Part shown: positions 34,255 through 41,299 of the stretch, piece by piece
Position numbering within the stretch: position 1 is the first letter of the stretch
Layout of the letters: each line of letters opens with the position of its first letter
Source of the DNA: Epilithonimonas xixisoli
GTDB taxonomy: Bacteria > Bacteroidota > Bacteroidia > Flavobacteriales > Weeksellaceae
DNA length: 64,000 nt
NCBI RefSeq assembly: GCF_004365655.1
Contig: NZ_SOEO01000001.1
Coordinates: 1 to 64,000, forward strand
Reading direction: 5' to 3'
Translations under genes and position numbers: made by a program
The notes under the pieces: model-generated
What the model saw: the letters and a program-made list of their open reading frames with translations, nothing else
The model's database searches: none
What the model was told of the DNA's origin: nothing

Positions 34255-34854
34255 TTATTTAAAAAGATTATTTAAATCCTTTTGAGCTTTGTCAATCTTT
34301 TCATTTGCCGATTTTTTGGTTTCTTCGGTAGATTTTTTAAAATCCTCTTTTATTTTATCGGCTTCAGCTTTTGCGTCAGATACTTTTTTGTTTGCATCTT
34401 CTACCAATTTAGCTTTTTCAGCATTTACTTTAGCTTTCACTTCGCTCGCCGTATTTTGGATTTCTGCATTTGCTTTTCCCGTAATGATGCTATCGGTTTT
34501 GTTGATTACATTTCCAACAACACCAGAAGCGGTAGTTCCAAGGATTTGCGTAGATGTTGCCAGATTATTTTCATATTCAGCCTTCACTGTTCCGCCTTCT
34601 GCGACATAAACATTTTTGGATTCTACATACTTGTCTTGTGCTTTTTGCAATTCAATTTTCGCTAATTCTATTCTTGCTGGGTCATTGCTGGCAACGGCCT
34701 CTTCGTAATTTTTTTGAGCTGTAGCTAGTGCGAGAGCTGCATCTTCATAAGATTGGGTGAAATCGATTTTCGTTGTAGATTCATCATTTTTTTTGCAACT
34801 GTTGGCCGTCAGTACGATTCCTGCTAGCGCCAATGTTAAAAGTGTTTTTTTCAT
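34255..34854 (-). CDS. coiled-coil lipoprotein
   Basis: 199 aa. Lipoprotein signal (LAGIVLTANSCKK, Cys20). The rest is Ala/Lys/Glu-rich and helical: a heptad-like segment at about 35-80, a less regular Gly/Thr stretch (GTTASGVVGNVINK), then a long coiled coil to the end (VNAEKAKLVEDANKKVSDA...). It may be a spacer or membrane-peptidoglycan linker; no function is known. The upstream gene ends only 4 bp before its start, so the two form one unit. Confidence 0.75.
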   Translation of the reverse strand: MKKTLLTLALAGIVLTANSCKKNDESTTKIDFTQSYEDAALALATAQKNYEEAVASNDPARIELAKIELQKAQDKYVESKNVYVAEGGTVKAEYENNLATSTQILGTTASGVVGNVINKTDSIITGKANAEIQNTASEVKAKVNAEKAKLVEDANKKVSDAKAEADKIKEDFKKSTEETKKSANEKIDKAQKDLNNLFK

Positions 34855-34858
34855 TGTA

Positions 34859-35479
34859 TTATTGATTGTTCATTATTTCTTTTGTTAATTTTTGCAACTC
34901 TTGGTTTTCATCAGACTCAGAGATGTCTCCATTCAGTCTTTTGATTTCAAGTGTATTCACCTGTTTTGCGAGACTGAGATACGCAAAATATTTTTCCAGA
35001 ATCTTTGTTTTCTTCTCTGCACTTGCATTAGCTGCATTGGCGCCTTTTACAAAAGTTTGCAGATTGTCATTACACAAAATATATGCCTGAAATGCATTAG
35101 ACAAAAAATAATCGCTCACCAAAGTATTGGTTTCAAGATTGGTGTAAAGTTTCGGAATTTCTAAAGGAGCGTATTGAATTATTTCTGCTACATCGACCCC
35201 TTTTTTTGCAGGATTAAGATACATTCCTTTGGTTTTCATTTCGCTGTTTTCCAAAGAAAGATTCGTTGCGTCTAGTAGTTTTACGAGATTTTGTTTTTGA
35301 TTAATGTCTGTGAGAATCGTATTAAGGCTCAGTGCAAAAAAGAATCCGATGAAAGTCGAAATAATGGAGATGAAAAATTCCAACGTTCTTCCTCTCTTAG
35401 CTCGGAAACCATCTAGCAAAGAAGTATTGATTAGAAATACGACAAACAGAATCAGTGCAATGACAATTAGTATATACAT
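34859..35479 (-). CDS. hypothetical membrane protein
   Basis: 206 aa. Two N-terminal hydrophobic segments (about residues 2-20 and 34-58) are followed by a helical soluble part that ends in a charged tail. No family recognised. It stands 4 bp upstream of the coiled-coil lipoprotein gene, so the two products may work together across the envelope. Confidence 0.7.
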   Translation of the reverse strand: MYILIVIALILFVVFLINTSLLDGFRAKRGRTLEFFISIISTFIGFFFALSLNTILTDINQKQNLVKLLDATNLSLENSEMKTKGMYLNPAKKGVDVAEIIQYAPLEIPKLYTNLETNTLVSDYFLSNAFQAYILCNDNLQTFVKGANAANASAEKKTKILEKYFAYLSLAKQVNTLEIKRLNGDISESDENQELQKLTKEIMNNQ

Positions 35480-35560
35480 AAGTGTTTTTGTTTTTTTAGT
35501 TCTCTAAAGTCTAATAATTATCAACGAGAGAAGATTAAACTTATTTTGTGTTTAAAGCAA

Positions 35561-35592
35561 AAAAAATCCTTAGAAAATTCTAAGGATTTTTA
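35561..35592 (-). terminator. terminator after tRNA-Glu
   Basis: AAATCCTTAGAA and TTCTAAGGATTT form an 11-12-bp stem with A and T runs on either side. It lies directly downstream of the minus-strand tRNA-Glu and closes the rpsT/tRNA unit. Confidence 0.85.
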
Positions 35593-35594
35593 AG

Positions 35595-35666
35595 TAGCCC
35601 GTAGGGGAGTCGAACCCCTCTTACCAGGATGAAAACCTGAGGTCCTAACCGATAGACGAACGGGCC
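35595..35666 (-). tRNA. tRNA-Glu (anticodon TTC), canonical copy
   Basis: Read on the minus strand: acceptor GGCCCGT pairs with ACGGGCT (G1-T72 wobble) with discriminator A; the anticodon loop TTTTCAT gives TTC. The T stem AGGGG/CCCCT is perfect around TTCGACT. CCA is not encoded. It lies 12 bp downstream of rpsT and is probably cotranscribed with it. Confidence 0.93.
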
Positions 35667-35678
35667 AAGGACTTTATA

Positions 35679-35933
35679 TTAAGCTAAGCTATTTACGTGC
35701 TTAGTTAATTTGCTTTTTAAGTTAGAAGCTTTATTCTTGTGAATAATGTTTCTTTTAGCTAACTTATCAAGTAAAGAGATTACTCTTGGTAATTGCTCTA
35801 CTGCTACTGCTTTGTTTTCTTCTGTTCTAAGTGTCTTCAAAGCTGTTCTTGCAGTCTTGTGGTTATATTTGTTACGAAGTCTTCTTACTTCGTTTTGTCT
35901 AATTCTCTTAAGAGCTGATTTATGATTTGCCAT
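35679..35933 (-). CDS. rpsT: 30S ribosomal protein S20
   Basis: 84 aa from the ATG at 35933 (MANHKSALKRIRQNE, the typical S20 start); an upstream in-frame ATG at 35954 lies inside the promoter and is rejected. Very basic, all helical, binds 16S rRNA. A strong promoter lies 19 bp upstream and a second one further up. A tRNA-Glu gene follows 12 bp downstream. Confidence 0.95.
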   Translation of the reverse strand: MANHKSALKRIRQNEVRRLRNKYNHKTARTALKTLRTEENKAVAVEQLPRVISLLDKLAKRNIIHKNKASNLKSKLTKHVNSLA

Positions 35934-35951
35934 ATCGTTCAAATGTGGGTG

Positions 35952-35982
35952 CAAAGATAAAAACTAATTTTTAATTTGCAAA
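35952..35982 (-). promoter_or_regulatory. rpsT proximal promoter
   Basis: On the minus strand TTTG (35979-35982), a 19-bp spacer, then TATCTTTG (35952-35959). Both boxes and the spacing fit the Bacteroidota consensus. The rpsT start lies 18 bp after the -7 element. Confidence 0.85.
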
Positions 35983-36058
35983 CTTTTTTTTAAATTTTTT
36001 AAAAATTTATTTGTTGCCTTTTTGAAGTAAAACTATGATCGACTTATCTTTTAATTCT

Positions 36059-36074
36059 GAATACTTCTGTATTC
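36059..36074 (-). other. stem-loop in the rpsT leader
   Basis: GAATAC-TTCT-GTATTC is a perfect 6-bp stem with a 4-nt loop, about 20 nt into the transcript expected from the distal promoter. It is not followed by a T tract on the minus strand, so it is not a simple terminator. Confidence 0.5.
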
Positions 36075-36094
36075 GTTTCTCCTTTAAGGCGGTG

Positions 36095-36125
36095 CAAAAG
36101 TAGCATTATTTTTTAATATTCAAAA
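36095..36125 (-). promoter_or_regulatory. rpsT distal promoter
   Basis: On the minus strand TTTTG (36121-36125), an 18-bp spacer, then TACTTTTG (36095-36102). It would give a ~155-nt leader before rpsT. It lies just downstream of the terminator of the second tRNA-Glu. Confidence 0.7.
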
Positions 36126-36164
36126 TTATTTTTCAAAATTATTTTTAACGCTTTGATTTTCAAA

Positions 36165-36204
36165 TAAAAAAAATGAAAGCTGTTTTTTTAGCTTTCATTT
36201 TTTT
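36165..36204 (-). terminator. terminator of the second tRNA-Glu
   Basis: AAATGAAAGC and GCTTTCATTT pair around a T-rich loop, with long A and T runs on the flanks. It lies 11 bp downstream of the tRNA at 36216-36287. Confidence 0.85.
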
Positions 36205-36215
36205 GATCTATTCAG

Positions 36216-36287
36216 TAGCCTATAGGGGAATCGAACCGCTGTTGCAAGAAAGAAAATCTTGAGTCCTAACCACTAGACGAATAGGCC
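36216..36287 (-). tRNA. tRNA-Glu (anticodon TTC), variant with T-stem mismatch
   Basis: Minus strand. Acceptor GGCCTAT pairs with ATAGGCT; anticodon loop TTTTCTT in stem CAAGA/TCTTG gives TTC. The T stem is AGCGG/CCCCT with a C-C mismatch at its middle pair, where the other tRNA-Glu has G-C. All other stems pair and the D and T loops keep their conserved bases. Own terminator downstream; no CCA encoded. Confidence 0.85.
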
Positions 36288-36344
36288 ATCCGTTTAAGGT
36301 CTGCAAAAATAAAGACTTTATCGTCGCTTTGCAAATGTTTTTGT

Positions 36345-37628
36345 CTATTTCAGTTTTTTCTCGATCACAGTATTGATAATGCCTTTTCCTTCCAGCTCTT
36401 TTTGCAGGTTGATAACTTCTTCCATCGATTTGAATTTTCCGTAAGTGTAGTAGAAAACACCATTTTCTTTATTTCTTACAATGTCTGGAAGCGTTTTCAT
36501 AATCATAGACTTCGAATCCAGTTTTTCTTTTCCTGCATAGACTTCCAACGTATAATAGCCAATTCCTAACTTTTGATTTGGGACAAAGCTAATAGCCATT
36601 GCATTTCGGAATCCAGAATCTTTGGCGGTTTTTAAATTATTATCTCTTATAGAAGCGTAATTTGTAGTTCCATAGTAGTATTTATACGTTCCGTTTTCCT
36701 TGATTGGCAGAATGTATTTCAAGCCTTTCAATGCTGGATCGTTTTCGGTGTATTTATTGGGCGTACTCATCAGCAAGATTCTGAAATCATTTTTCAGCGG
36801 TTGCTCCACTGGTTTTTCAGGCTCCGGTTCTTTTACATTTCTATCGACCAATTTTTTATAATTAACAATCGCATTGAAGATACTTTCTGCAATAGCCTGC
36901 TGACCTTCCTCTGTGGAGATGTACTTTGCGTCGTCATAATTATTAACGAAACCAGTTTCTATCAGGATAGATGGCATTGCGTTCATTCTCAACACGTGTA
37001 GGTTGGCTTGCTTTACACCTCTTGAAAGTCGTTTGTCTTTTTTTACAAAGTTATCCTCAATCATTCCACCAATGGTTAAACTGGCTTCCAGATATTTACT
37101 TTGTTGGATTTTAAGGGCGATGAGAGATTCCGGTGAGCTGGGATTGTAGGATGCAAAATTTTCTTTGTCCTTTTCATCCAAAAAGATTACGTCGTTCTCT
37201 GCTTTGGCAACATCCAAGTTGGCTTTGTTTTGATTTGGGCCTTGTACGAAGGTTTCTGTTCCTTGTGCTGTAGCACTTCTGCTGGGCGAGGAGTTGACAT
37301 GGACAGAGATGAAAAGATCTGCTTTGTTGCGGTTGGCAAGATCTGTTCTATAAGTTAATGATGGGTATTCATCTATTTTTCTGGTGTAGATGACTTTGTA
37401 GTCTTTATTTTTCTCCAGCATCCGTCCAAGTTTCAAAACCACAGATAGCGTTACTACTTTTTCCTGTACAGTTCCAATGTCACTGTAGTTTCTGTTGGCT
37501 CCAACATCGCTTCCGCCGTGTCCTGCATCCAATACTACAGTGAATTTCTTCTGCGAATAACAACTGCTAAAACCAATCAAAAAAATTAACAGAAAAAAAA
37601 ATTTATTATAAAGTGTCAGCCTAACCAT
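36345..37628 (-). CDS. N-acetylmuramoyl-L-alanine amidase (AmiC/Amidase_3) with C-terminal SPOR-like region
   Basis: 427 aa. N-terminal signal (FFFLLIFLIGFSSCYSQ). Amidase_3 domain (about 30-250) with zinc-site motifs LDAGHGGSDVGA (His), QEKVV (Glu), SVHVNSS (His) and LIETGFVNN (Glu). A ~75-residue linker is followed by a C-terminal segment (about 330-427) resembling a SPOR-type peptidoglycan-binding domain in length and pattern. It cleaves the amide bond between muramic acid and the stem peptide during cell separation. It is divergent from lptD across 42 bp. Confidence 0.88.
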   Translation of the reverse strand: MVRLTLYNKFFFLLIFLIGFSSCYSQKKFTVVLDAGHGGSDVGANRNYSDIGTVQEKVVTLSVVLKLGRMLEKNKDYKVIYTRKIDEYPSLTYRTDLANRNKADLFISVHVNSSPSRSATAQGTETFVQGPNQNKANLDVAKAENDVIFLDEKDKENFASYNPSSPESLIALKIQQSKYLEASLTIGGMIEDNFVKKDKRLSRGVKQANLHVLRMNAMPSILIETGFVNNYDDAKYISTEEGQQAIAESIFNAIVNYKKLVDRNVKEPEPEKPVEQPLKNDFRILLMSTPNKYTENDPALKGLKYILPIKENGTYKYYYGTTNYASIRDNNLKTAKDSGFRNAMAISFVPNQKLGIGYYTLEVYAGKEKLDSKSMIMKTLPDIVRNKENGVFYYTYGKFKSMEEVINLQKELEGKGIINTVIEKKLK

Positions 37629-37648
37629 TTTAATCTTTAAAATTTAAT

Positions 37649-37656
37649 TAATTTTG
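37649..37656 (+). promoter_or_regulatory. -7 promoter element of lptD
   Basis: TAATTTTG fits TAnnTTTG and lies 14 bp before the lptD start. No clear -33 box; the divergent amidase gene starts 21 bp to the left, so the promoters must overlap or lie in the other gene. Confidence 0.45.
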
Positions 37657-37670
37657 AACCCAATTTCAGA

Positions 37671-40292
37671 ATGACTGCATTGGCTCGAAGTATTTTCAAA
37701 AGTATATTACTAATTTTAAATATCCTAATTTTTAACAATATTTTAGCACAAACTGTGCCTCAAAATATTGATAAGAATAATGATGTTCGAGATTCTATCA
37801 ATATCAACAAAGATTCTTTAAATATAAAGAAAGATACCATCATCCCCAAAGAACAATTGGATGATGTCGTAAAAACCAAAGCTCAAAACAGGAGCAGTTC
37901 TTCCATTTCCAACAAGCAGACTTATCTTAATAAAGAAGCGCAAATCATCTATCAGGATATGCAGATAGATGCCGATTATATCAGGATAGAATGGGAGACA
38001 GGGAAAATCTACGCCCGAGGGGAGCAAGATGAGAAAGGGAGGATTATAAAACCCGCCATCGCAACCCAAGCTGGAAAGAAGTACGAGTACAACGAGGTGA
38101 TTTACAATTTCAAGACAAAACAAGCCATCGCCTTCAACGCCAGAACGGAGGAGAGCGAGGGTGTCATCGTCGCAGAGAAAACAAAGAAATATAATGATTC
38201 GGTTTTCTTTATGAGGAAAGCAATCTATACAACGGATGAATATTTCCTTAAGAAAAAAGACTCACTGCCAGATTATCATATGTCGGCGCCTAACATCAAA
38301 TTATTAAAAGGGAAAGACAATTCTCAGATTGTAACGGGGCCAATCCAGATGTACATCGAGCAAATTCCGACACCGCTGATAATGCCATTTGCAATTCTTC
38401 CTTTTTCGGATAAAAGATCTGCTGGTATTTTGATTCCAAGTTTTGGAGAGCGTCAGGACGTTGGATTCTTCCTCAATGGTTTGGGATATTACCAACCGAT
38501 TGGCGATCACTTTGATTTGAAAATTTTAGCGGATCTCTATACCAAAGGAAGCTGGAACCTGAAGCCGGAACTTAATTATCTCAAAAAATACAGATACTCC
38601 GGAAACTTTGCCGCAGACTATGGTTACACGGTACGCGGAATCAAAGGTTTGGATGACTATTCCAGAACCAAAACGTTCCGGATTGCGTGGCGACATTCGC
38701 AGGATTCCAAGGCTAATCCTTACTTCACCTTCAATGCGAGTGTGGATATTGTGAGTAGTAAGTTCTATAATAATACTGTTAATAACAATTATATCTTCAA
38801 CCAGAATGTACTGAATACGCAGCAGACTTCCAGAGTGAACGTCACCAAGCGTTTCCTGAATCTTCCCGTGACGATAAGTGCGAGTATGGGCTACAACCAG
38901 AATTTTGCAACCGGCGTTACAGATCTCCGCTTGCCGGATATGACGGTAGCGATCAACCAATTCTATCTTTTCAAACCGAGAACAGGCGTGAGAACCGGAC
39001 TTTTGGAGAATATCAACGTGAATACGGGATTGGCACTTAGCAACTATGTGAATACCACAGAAGATAAACTTTTCAAAAAAGAAATGTGGGATGAGTTGAA
39101 AACTGGTGTGAAGAATAATATATCAATGTCCACCAATACAACGGTAGCAAAATATTTCACTTTCAGTTTAGCAGCCAATGCGGATAATGTGCTCACGACC
39201 AAAACGCTGGAAAGAAGTTACAATCCGATTGTAAACCAAGTAGAAGACAAGTTCAACAAAGGAATTGCTGGATACACCACATTTTCCACGAGTGCCAGTT
39301 TGCAGACTGTTTTGTATGGGCAGAAAAACTTTAGCAAAACATCCCCGATTGTCGCCATTCGTCATATGGTGACACCAAGTTTTAGTTTTACTTATTCTCC
39401 TGATTTTGGGGAGAAGAGCTGGGGTTATTTTAGAAATTATGCCAATTCCCGAGGTGAGATGACGCCTTATTCTATCTTCGATGGTGGGATTTATGGCGCT
39501 CCATCGGCTGGGCTTACGCAGAGTTTAGGATTTAATATTAATAATAACCTCGAGATGAAAGTCCGTTCCAAGACTGATTCTACGGGTGTTAAAAAAGTAA
39601 AATTCTTCGAAAACCTGAATATCTCCGGAGGCTACAACTTCGCGGCAGAAAGACACAAATGGTCTGTCTTCTCTGTAAACGGACAATCTTCTTTCTTTAA
39701 TAATAAACTGAATGTCAATACCAGTCTTACGATAGAGCCTTATGAAATTGTGTTCCAAGAGGGAAGCAATACGGGCATCAGAACAGAGAACTTTGGGCAC
39801 TTCAGTCTTCAGGGTTTCAATCTTCAGTTGTCCTATCCTATGAGCGAGGCTATTTTTGGAAAGAAAGAAGAAGGCTCCAAGAAGTATAAGAAGAAAGGCG
39901 AAATCCGGAACGAGAATTATTTCTTTGATGATGACAATTATTCCCACTACTCGCCAACCTGGACTTTGAACATCAATGCCAACTATTCCTACACCAGAGG
40001 CTTGACCCGATTGGGGAACAAAGTTGCCAGTCTGGGGCTGGATGGGAGCATCAAACTGACGCCATATTGGAACATCAACGCTAGTACTAACTATGATATT
40101 GAGAGAAAGGACTTGGGCTACACGCGTCTTGGGTTTGCAAGAGATCAGCGTAGTTTTACCATTACTTTCAACTGGGTGCCGTTTGGACAATACAAGGTTT
40201 ATGACTTCTTTATCGGAATCAAAGCCAACATCCTGAAAGATGCTGTGAAATATAAAGAAAGAAGTTTTACCCAGCCAAATAGTACTTTCTAG
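37671..40292 (+). CDS. lptD: LPS-assembly protein LptD (OstA-like)
   Basis: 873 aa. Signal peptide ends in NILAQ. A short OstA-like beta-jellyroll (about 85-185: AQIIYQDMQIDADYI, key residues DADYI, and IARGEQD-like repeats) precedes the large barrel domain with many aromatic-alternating strands up to the C-terminus (FDFFIGIKANILKDAVKY). It inserts lipopolysaccharide into the outer membrane. Bacteroidota LptD proteins of this type lack the clear inter-domain cysteines; I see no CxC pair here. Divergent from the amidase gene. Confidence 0.85.
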   Translation: MTALARSIFKSILLILNILIFNNILAQTVPQNIDKNNDVRDSININKDSLNIKKDTIIPKEQLDDVVKTKAQNRSSSSISNKQTYLNKEAQIIYQDMQIDADYIRIEWETGKIYARGEQDEKGRIIKPAIATQAGKKYEYNEVIYNFKTKQAIAFNARTEESEGVIVAEKTKKYNDSVFFMRKAIYTTDEYFLKKKDSLPDYHMSAPNIKLLKGKDNSQIVTGPIQMYIEQIPTPLIMPFAILPFSDKRSAGILIPSFGERQDVGFFLNGLGYYQPIGDHFDLKILADLYTKGSWNLKPELNYLKKYRYSGNFAADYGYTVRGIKGLDDYSRTKTFRIAWRHSQDSKANPYFTFNASVDIVSSKFYNNTVNNNYIFNQNVLNTQQTSRVNVTKRFLNLPVTISASMGYNQNFATGVTDLRLPDMTVAINQFYLFKPRTGVRTGLLENINVNTGLALSNYVNTTEDKLFKKEMWDELKTGVKNNISMSTNTTVAKYFTFSLAANADNVLTTKTLERSYNPIVNQVEDKFNKGIAGYTTFSTSASLQTVLYGQKNFSKTSPIVAIRHMVTPSFSFTYSPDFGEKSWGYFRNYANSRGEMTPYSIFDGGIYGAPSAGLTQSLGFNINNNLEMKVRSKTDSTGVKKVKFFENLNISGGYNFAAERHKWSVFSVNGQSSFFNNKLNVNTSLTIEPYEIVFQEGSNTGIRTENFGHFSLQGFNLQLSYPMSEAIFGKKEEGSKKYKKKGEIRNENYFFDDDNYSHYSPTWTLNINANYSYTRGLTRLGNKVASLGLDGSIKLTPYWNINASTNYDIERKDLGYTRLGFARDQRSFTITFNWVPFGQYKVYDFFIGIKANILKDAVKYKERSFTQPNSTF

Positions 40293-40318
40293 AGGACGGA
40301 AGCAGGAAGCCAGAAGCA
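40291..40318 (+). repeat. four 7-bp GGAAGC-like units
   Basis: AGAGGAC, GGAAGCA, GGAAGCC, AGAAGCA follow with an exact 7-bp step, directly after the lptD stop. The next array at 40345-40372 has CTTCC units, so the two can pair as a large imperfect hairpin. Confidence 0.6.
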
Positions 40319-40344
40319 AAGAGGTTCTGAAATATAATCAGAAA

Positions 40345-40372
40345 AACTTCCACCCTCAAACCTCCAACTTCC
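40345..40372 (+). repeat. four 7-bp AACTTCC-like units
   Basis: AACTTCC, ACCCTCA, AACCTCC, AACTTCC step by exactly 7 bp and end 39 bp before ridA. Same unit type as the array at 27800-27827. Confidence 0.65.
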
Positions 40373-40411
40373 ATCTAATTTATATAGTTTTGTAAAAATT
40401 AATAATAAGAA

Positions 40412-40792
40412 ATGAAAAAAATCATTCATACATCAGAAGCTCCGGCTGCAATTGGGCCTTATTCTCAGGCAACTTTGGTTAATGGAACTTTGTACATCTC
40501 TGGTCAGATTCCCGTAGATCCGGAAACTGGTAAGCTGGTAGAAGGCATAGATAAGGAAACACATCAAGTGATGAAAAACCTGAAAGCCATCCTTACGGAA
40601 GCTGGAATGACATTTGATAATGCTGTAAAAGCCTCAATATTTCTGAAGAATATGGACGATTTTGCAGTGGTGAATGAGATCTACGCCTCTTACTTCGACA
40701 GTGGCGTGTACCCAGCCAGAGAAACCGTGCAAGTGTCTTGTCTTCCGAAAAATGTGGATGTAGAAATTTCTATGATTGCCTTCAAAGACTAA
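40412..40792 (+). CDS. ridA: RidA-family enamine/imine deaminase
   Basis: 126 aa, full length. YjgF/RidA signatures: PAAIGPYSQA near the N-terminus, LYISGQIPVDPETG (about residues 28-41), and the C-terminal YPARETVQV with the substrate-binding Arg, then EISMIA. It hydrolyses 2-aminoacrylate-type intermediates released by PLP enzymes, protecting the cell. A small membrane protein gene follows 3 bp after its stop, so they are cotranscribed. Confidence 0.92.
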   Translation: MKKIIHTSEAPAAIGPYSQATLVNGTLYISGQIPVDPETGKLVEGIDKETHQVMKNLKAILTEAGMTFDNAVKASIFLKNMDDFAVVNEIYASYFDSGVYPARETVQVSCLPKNVDVEISMIAFKD

Positions 40793-40795
40793 GAC

Positions 40796-41260
40796 ATGAA
40801 TTTTCTTAGAAATACAATCGGTGTTTTGGCAGGACTTGTGGTTGCCGCTCTCATTATCACATTGGGGATAAAGATAGACTCCGACTGGATTACCTATAGA
40901 GAATTTGCCCCCTTTGAGCATTGGGAAACCCTGCTCCGATCTGTCCACAAGAAGGATTCATTTTTCATTGCCCTTCTCTTTTTCGGCGGTTTGGGTGTTA
41001 CCTTCGGCGGTGTGGTAACAGCGATGATTGTGAAATATGCCAAGGTGGCGTACGCCATTTTAATTGGATTCATCATGCTGTTTATAGCAATGCTGGATAT
41101 CATCATCTATCCGTACCATCCTGTTTTTTATAAGATTTCCATCTTTCTCGTCTTCTTCCCATTTTCCTGGATCGGCGGAAAAATCACCGAAGTCATCTAC
41201 AAAAGAAGAGAAAAACAAAGAAAGCAACTGCTCGCTAAAAATAAAAAACCACAAGCCTAG
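40796..41260 (+). CDS. hypothetical membrane protein
   Basis: 154 aa. Four hydrophobic segments (about residues 5-25, 55-78, 82-104 and 108-132) and a very basic C-terminus (YKRREKQRKQLL). The terminator hairpin lies across its stop codon. No family recognised; the tight link to ridA may be only organisational. Confidence 0.7.
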   Translation: MNFLRNTIGVLAGLVVAALIITLGIKIDSDWITYREFAPFEHWETLLRSVHKKDSFFIALLFFGGLGVTFGGVVTAMIVKYAKVAYAILIGFIMLFIAMLDIIIYPYHPVFYKISIFLVFFPFSWIGGKITEVIYKRREKQRKQLLAKNKKPQA

Positions 41261-41273
41261 ACTTGTGGTTTTT
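41244..41273 (+). terminator. terminator overlapping the 40796 gene's stop codon
   Basis: AAAACCACAAG and CTTGTGGTTTT pair, followed by T's; the stop codon TAG (41258-41260) lies in the loop. It also faces asnB, which converges from the right. Confidence 0.88.
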
Positions 41274-41299
41274 CTTTGTAGTTAGTTTATGTTAATTTA

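Noticed and set aside
34204-35592. Repeated CCTTAGAA...TTCTAAGG hairpins (34204-34230 and 35561-35592) as mobile-element ends
   Set aside because: Both lie directly downstream of minus-strand genes with T tracts, and the DNA between holds ordinary genes, so two similar terminators explain them.
39525-40319. 264-codon minus-strand frame opposite lptD
   Set aside because: Lies entirely antisense to a convincing LptD barrel gene, has no recognisable motif and no start region; long antisense frames are expected opposite such sequence.
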